Shown here: piece by piece, positions 63,047-64,000 of the stretch
Layout: each line of letters begins with the position of its first letter
Position numbering within the stretch: position 1 is the stretch's first letter
NCBI RefSeq assembly: GCF_020382885.2
Contig: NC_058496.1
Span: forward strand, 5,696,501 to 5,760,500
DNA: 64,000 nt
Reading direction: 5' to 3'
Source of the DNA: Scatophagus argus
Lineage: Eukaryota; Chordata; Actinopteri; Scatophagidae
Translations under genes and position numbers: made by a program
Notes under the pieces: model-generated
What the model was told of the DNA's origin: nothing
The model's input: only the letters and a program-made list of their open reading frames with translations
The model's database searches: none

Positions 63047-63960
63047 CACAGAGGGTGGTACATTGTGGAGGACTTGCCTCACCCTAATTGCCTGCAGCCC
63101 TTCTACTCCTAATCTCAGGGCAAGCCAGGCTTGCATTACTGCCCAAAAAGCACTGTCTCAGGTGGTCTTCTCACTTGCCAAACGGTTGGAAAAAAGAGAG
63201 AAAAAAAAGTTATAAGTTTTCTTTTAAATTGCACTGTTAAAAATAACGAAGGGTTTTGGATTTTTTTTTTTTTTAAACTTCCAAGATGAGAAAATAAACC
63301 TGCAGATAAGCAAGGCAGCTTTCTGAGATAAATCACATTCCCTTTTTGTCCTGCTGCACTTGCCCAGTTCATCCAACAAACTGTTAGATGTACCAGACCA
63401 GTGAAACCAGAATGCTGGCTATAAAAAAAAAGAGACCGAAAAGGAGGAATGACGCTGCTCCTGCATTAAAGGAGCAAACCCAGCACAAATGAGAAAAAGC
63501 TGGGGACGTTGCTGAACTTCTGTTGAGACTGGTCAGAACAAGTAGTAGTAGGTTGACATGAGTAATACATTGGTTTTCTCACTCGGTCAACATAAAAGAC
63601 CAGCTGCAACAGAGGTTTGACATAGTCAGGAAAGAGAAAAGCAGCACTTTTTTGATAAGAAAATTTTTTTAAAAAAAGCATTCAGTGGTGAAGGTCTGGA
63701 GAAAAACCTTTTGGTACTAACCTTGTTATCCGAGAGGATTTTTTTCAGTAAAGCAGTGTTCTGTAGGACATTAATGCATTATTTGAATTTTTTTCTAAGT
63801 TTACATTTTAAACATAGCTGACACCAGTTTGTATGTTGTGTGTGTGTGTGTGTGTATGTGTGCGCACGCATGTGCACGCTCTTATTGAGATCCAGCTGCA
63901 ACTAAGTATACAGCTTCTGACCGTAATCGACAAACTGCAGATTATTAAAGTGATCTTATC
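61821..63960 (+). other. arrdc3 3' UTR (probable extent)
   Basis: A noncoding stretch after the stop (61818-61820). Candidate polyadenylation signals are AATAAA at 63293-63298 and ATTAAA at 63944-63949. It contains a (GT)n repeat at 63009-63043. A 121-codon open frame at 61991-62356 shows no homology I can recognise. Human ARRDC3 also has a long 3' UTR. The real end is uncertain. Confidence 0.5.
63009..63043. repeat. (GT)n microsatellite
   Basis: A GT repeat preceded by GAGT units, in the probable arrdc3 3' UTR. Confidence 0.92.
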
Positions 63961-64000
63961 TTAGTGGCCTTGACGCAGAAGAGACCTGATCATGATTCTT

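Overview
This is vertebrate nuclear DNA, almost certainly from a teleost fish. It has long introns, GT-AG exons, (CA/GT)n microsatellites, fish-type SINE and L2-like LINE fragments, and two copies of the fish Gig2-type PARP-domain gene. The gene order MCTP1 - FAM81B - SKIC3 (TTC37) - ARSK matches the region I remember as human 5q15, with ARRDC3 next to it. Exon boundaries were read by eye from splice signals, reading phase and remembered family sequences. All four complete multi-exon models close in frame from ATG to stop.

Layout. 1-11143 is intron 1 of mctp1 (minus strand), with only repeats visible. 11144-11677 is mctp1 coding exon 1. 14795-25718 is fam81b (plus, 8 coding exons, 351 aa). 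26360-34919 is a tRNA array of three tRNA-Phe(GAA) and six tRNA-Ile(AAU), all on the minus strand, arranged as repeated Phe-Ile modules with CTCF-like motifs beside them. Two intronless-coding Gig2-like genes (33289-33972 and 35557-36252, plus) sit at the right end of the array. Each lies just beyond a tRNA-Ile and an interferon-response-like element. 37402-50952 is skic3 (minus, 40 coding exons, 1587 aa). 52213-55503 is arsk (minus, 8 coding exons, 519 aa), with a tRNA-Lys(UUU) in intron 5. 57287-61820 is arrdc3 (plus, 8 coding exons, 412 aa), followed by a long 3' UTR reaching the window end.

Function. The genes do not form one pathway. SKIC3 is the Ski-complex scaffold for cytoplasmic mRNA decay, ARSK a lysosomal glucuronate-2-sulfatase, ARRDC3 an arrestin-domain adaptor for NEDD4-type ligases, MCTP1 a C2-domain ER membrane protein, and FAM81B a coiled-coil protein. 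The most unusual segment is 26.3-36.4 kb. There, a duplicated tRNA array with insulator-like motifs has taken in an antiviral-type PARP gene pair, whose C-terminus carries a Cys cluster resembling the piggyBac transposase zinc-binding tail.

Limits: no alignment, folding or database search was run. Transcription starts, noncoding exons and repeat family names are approximate.
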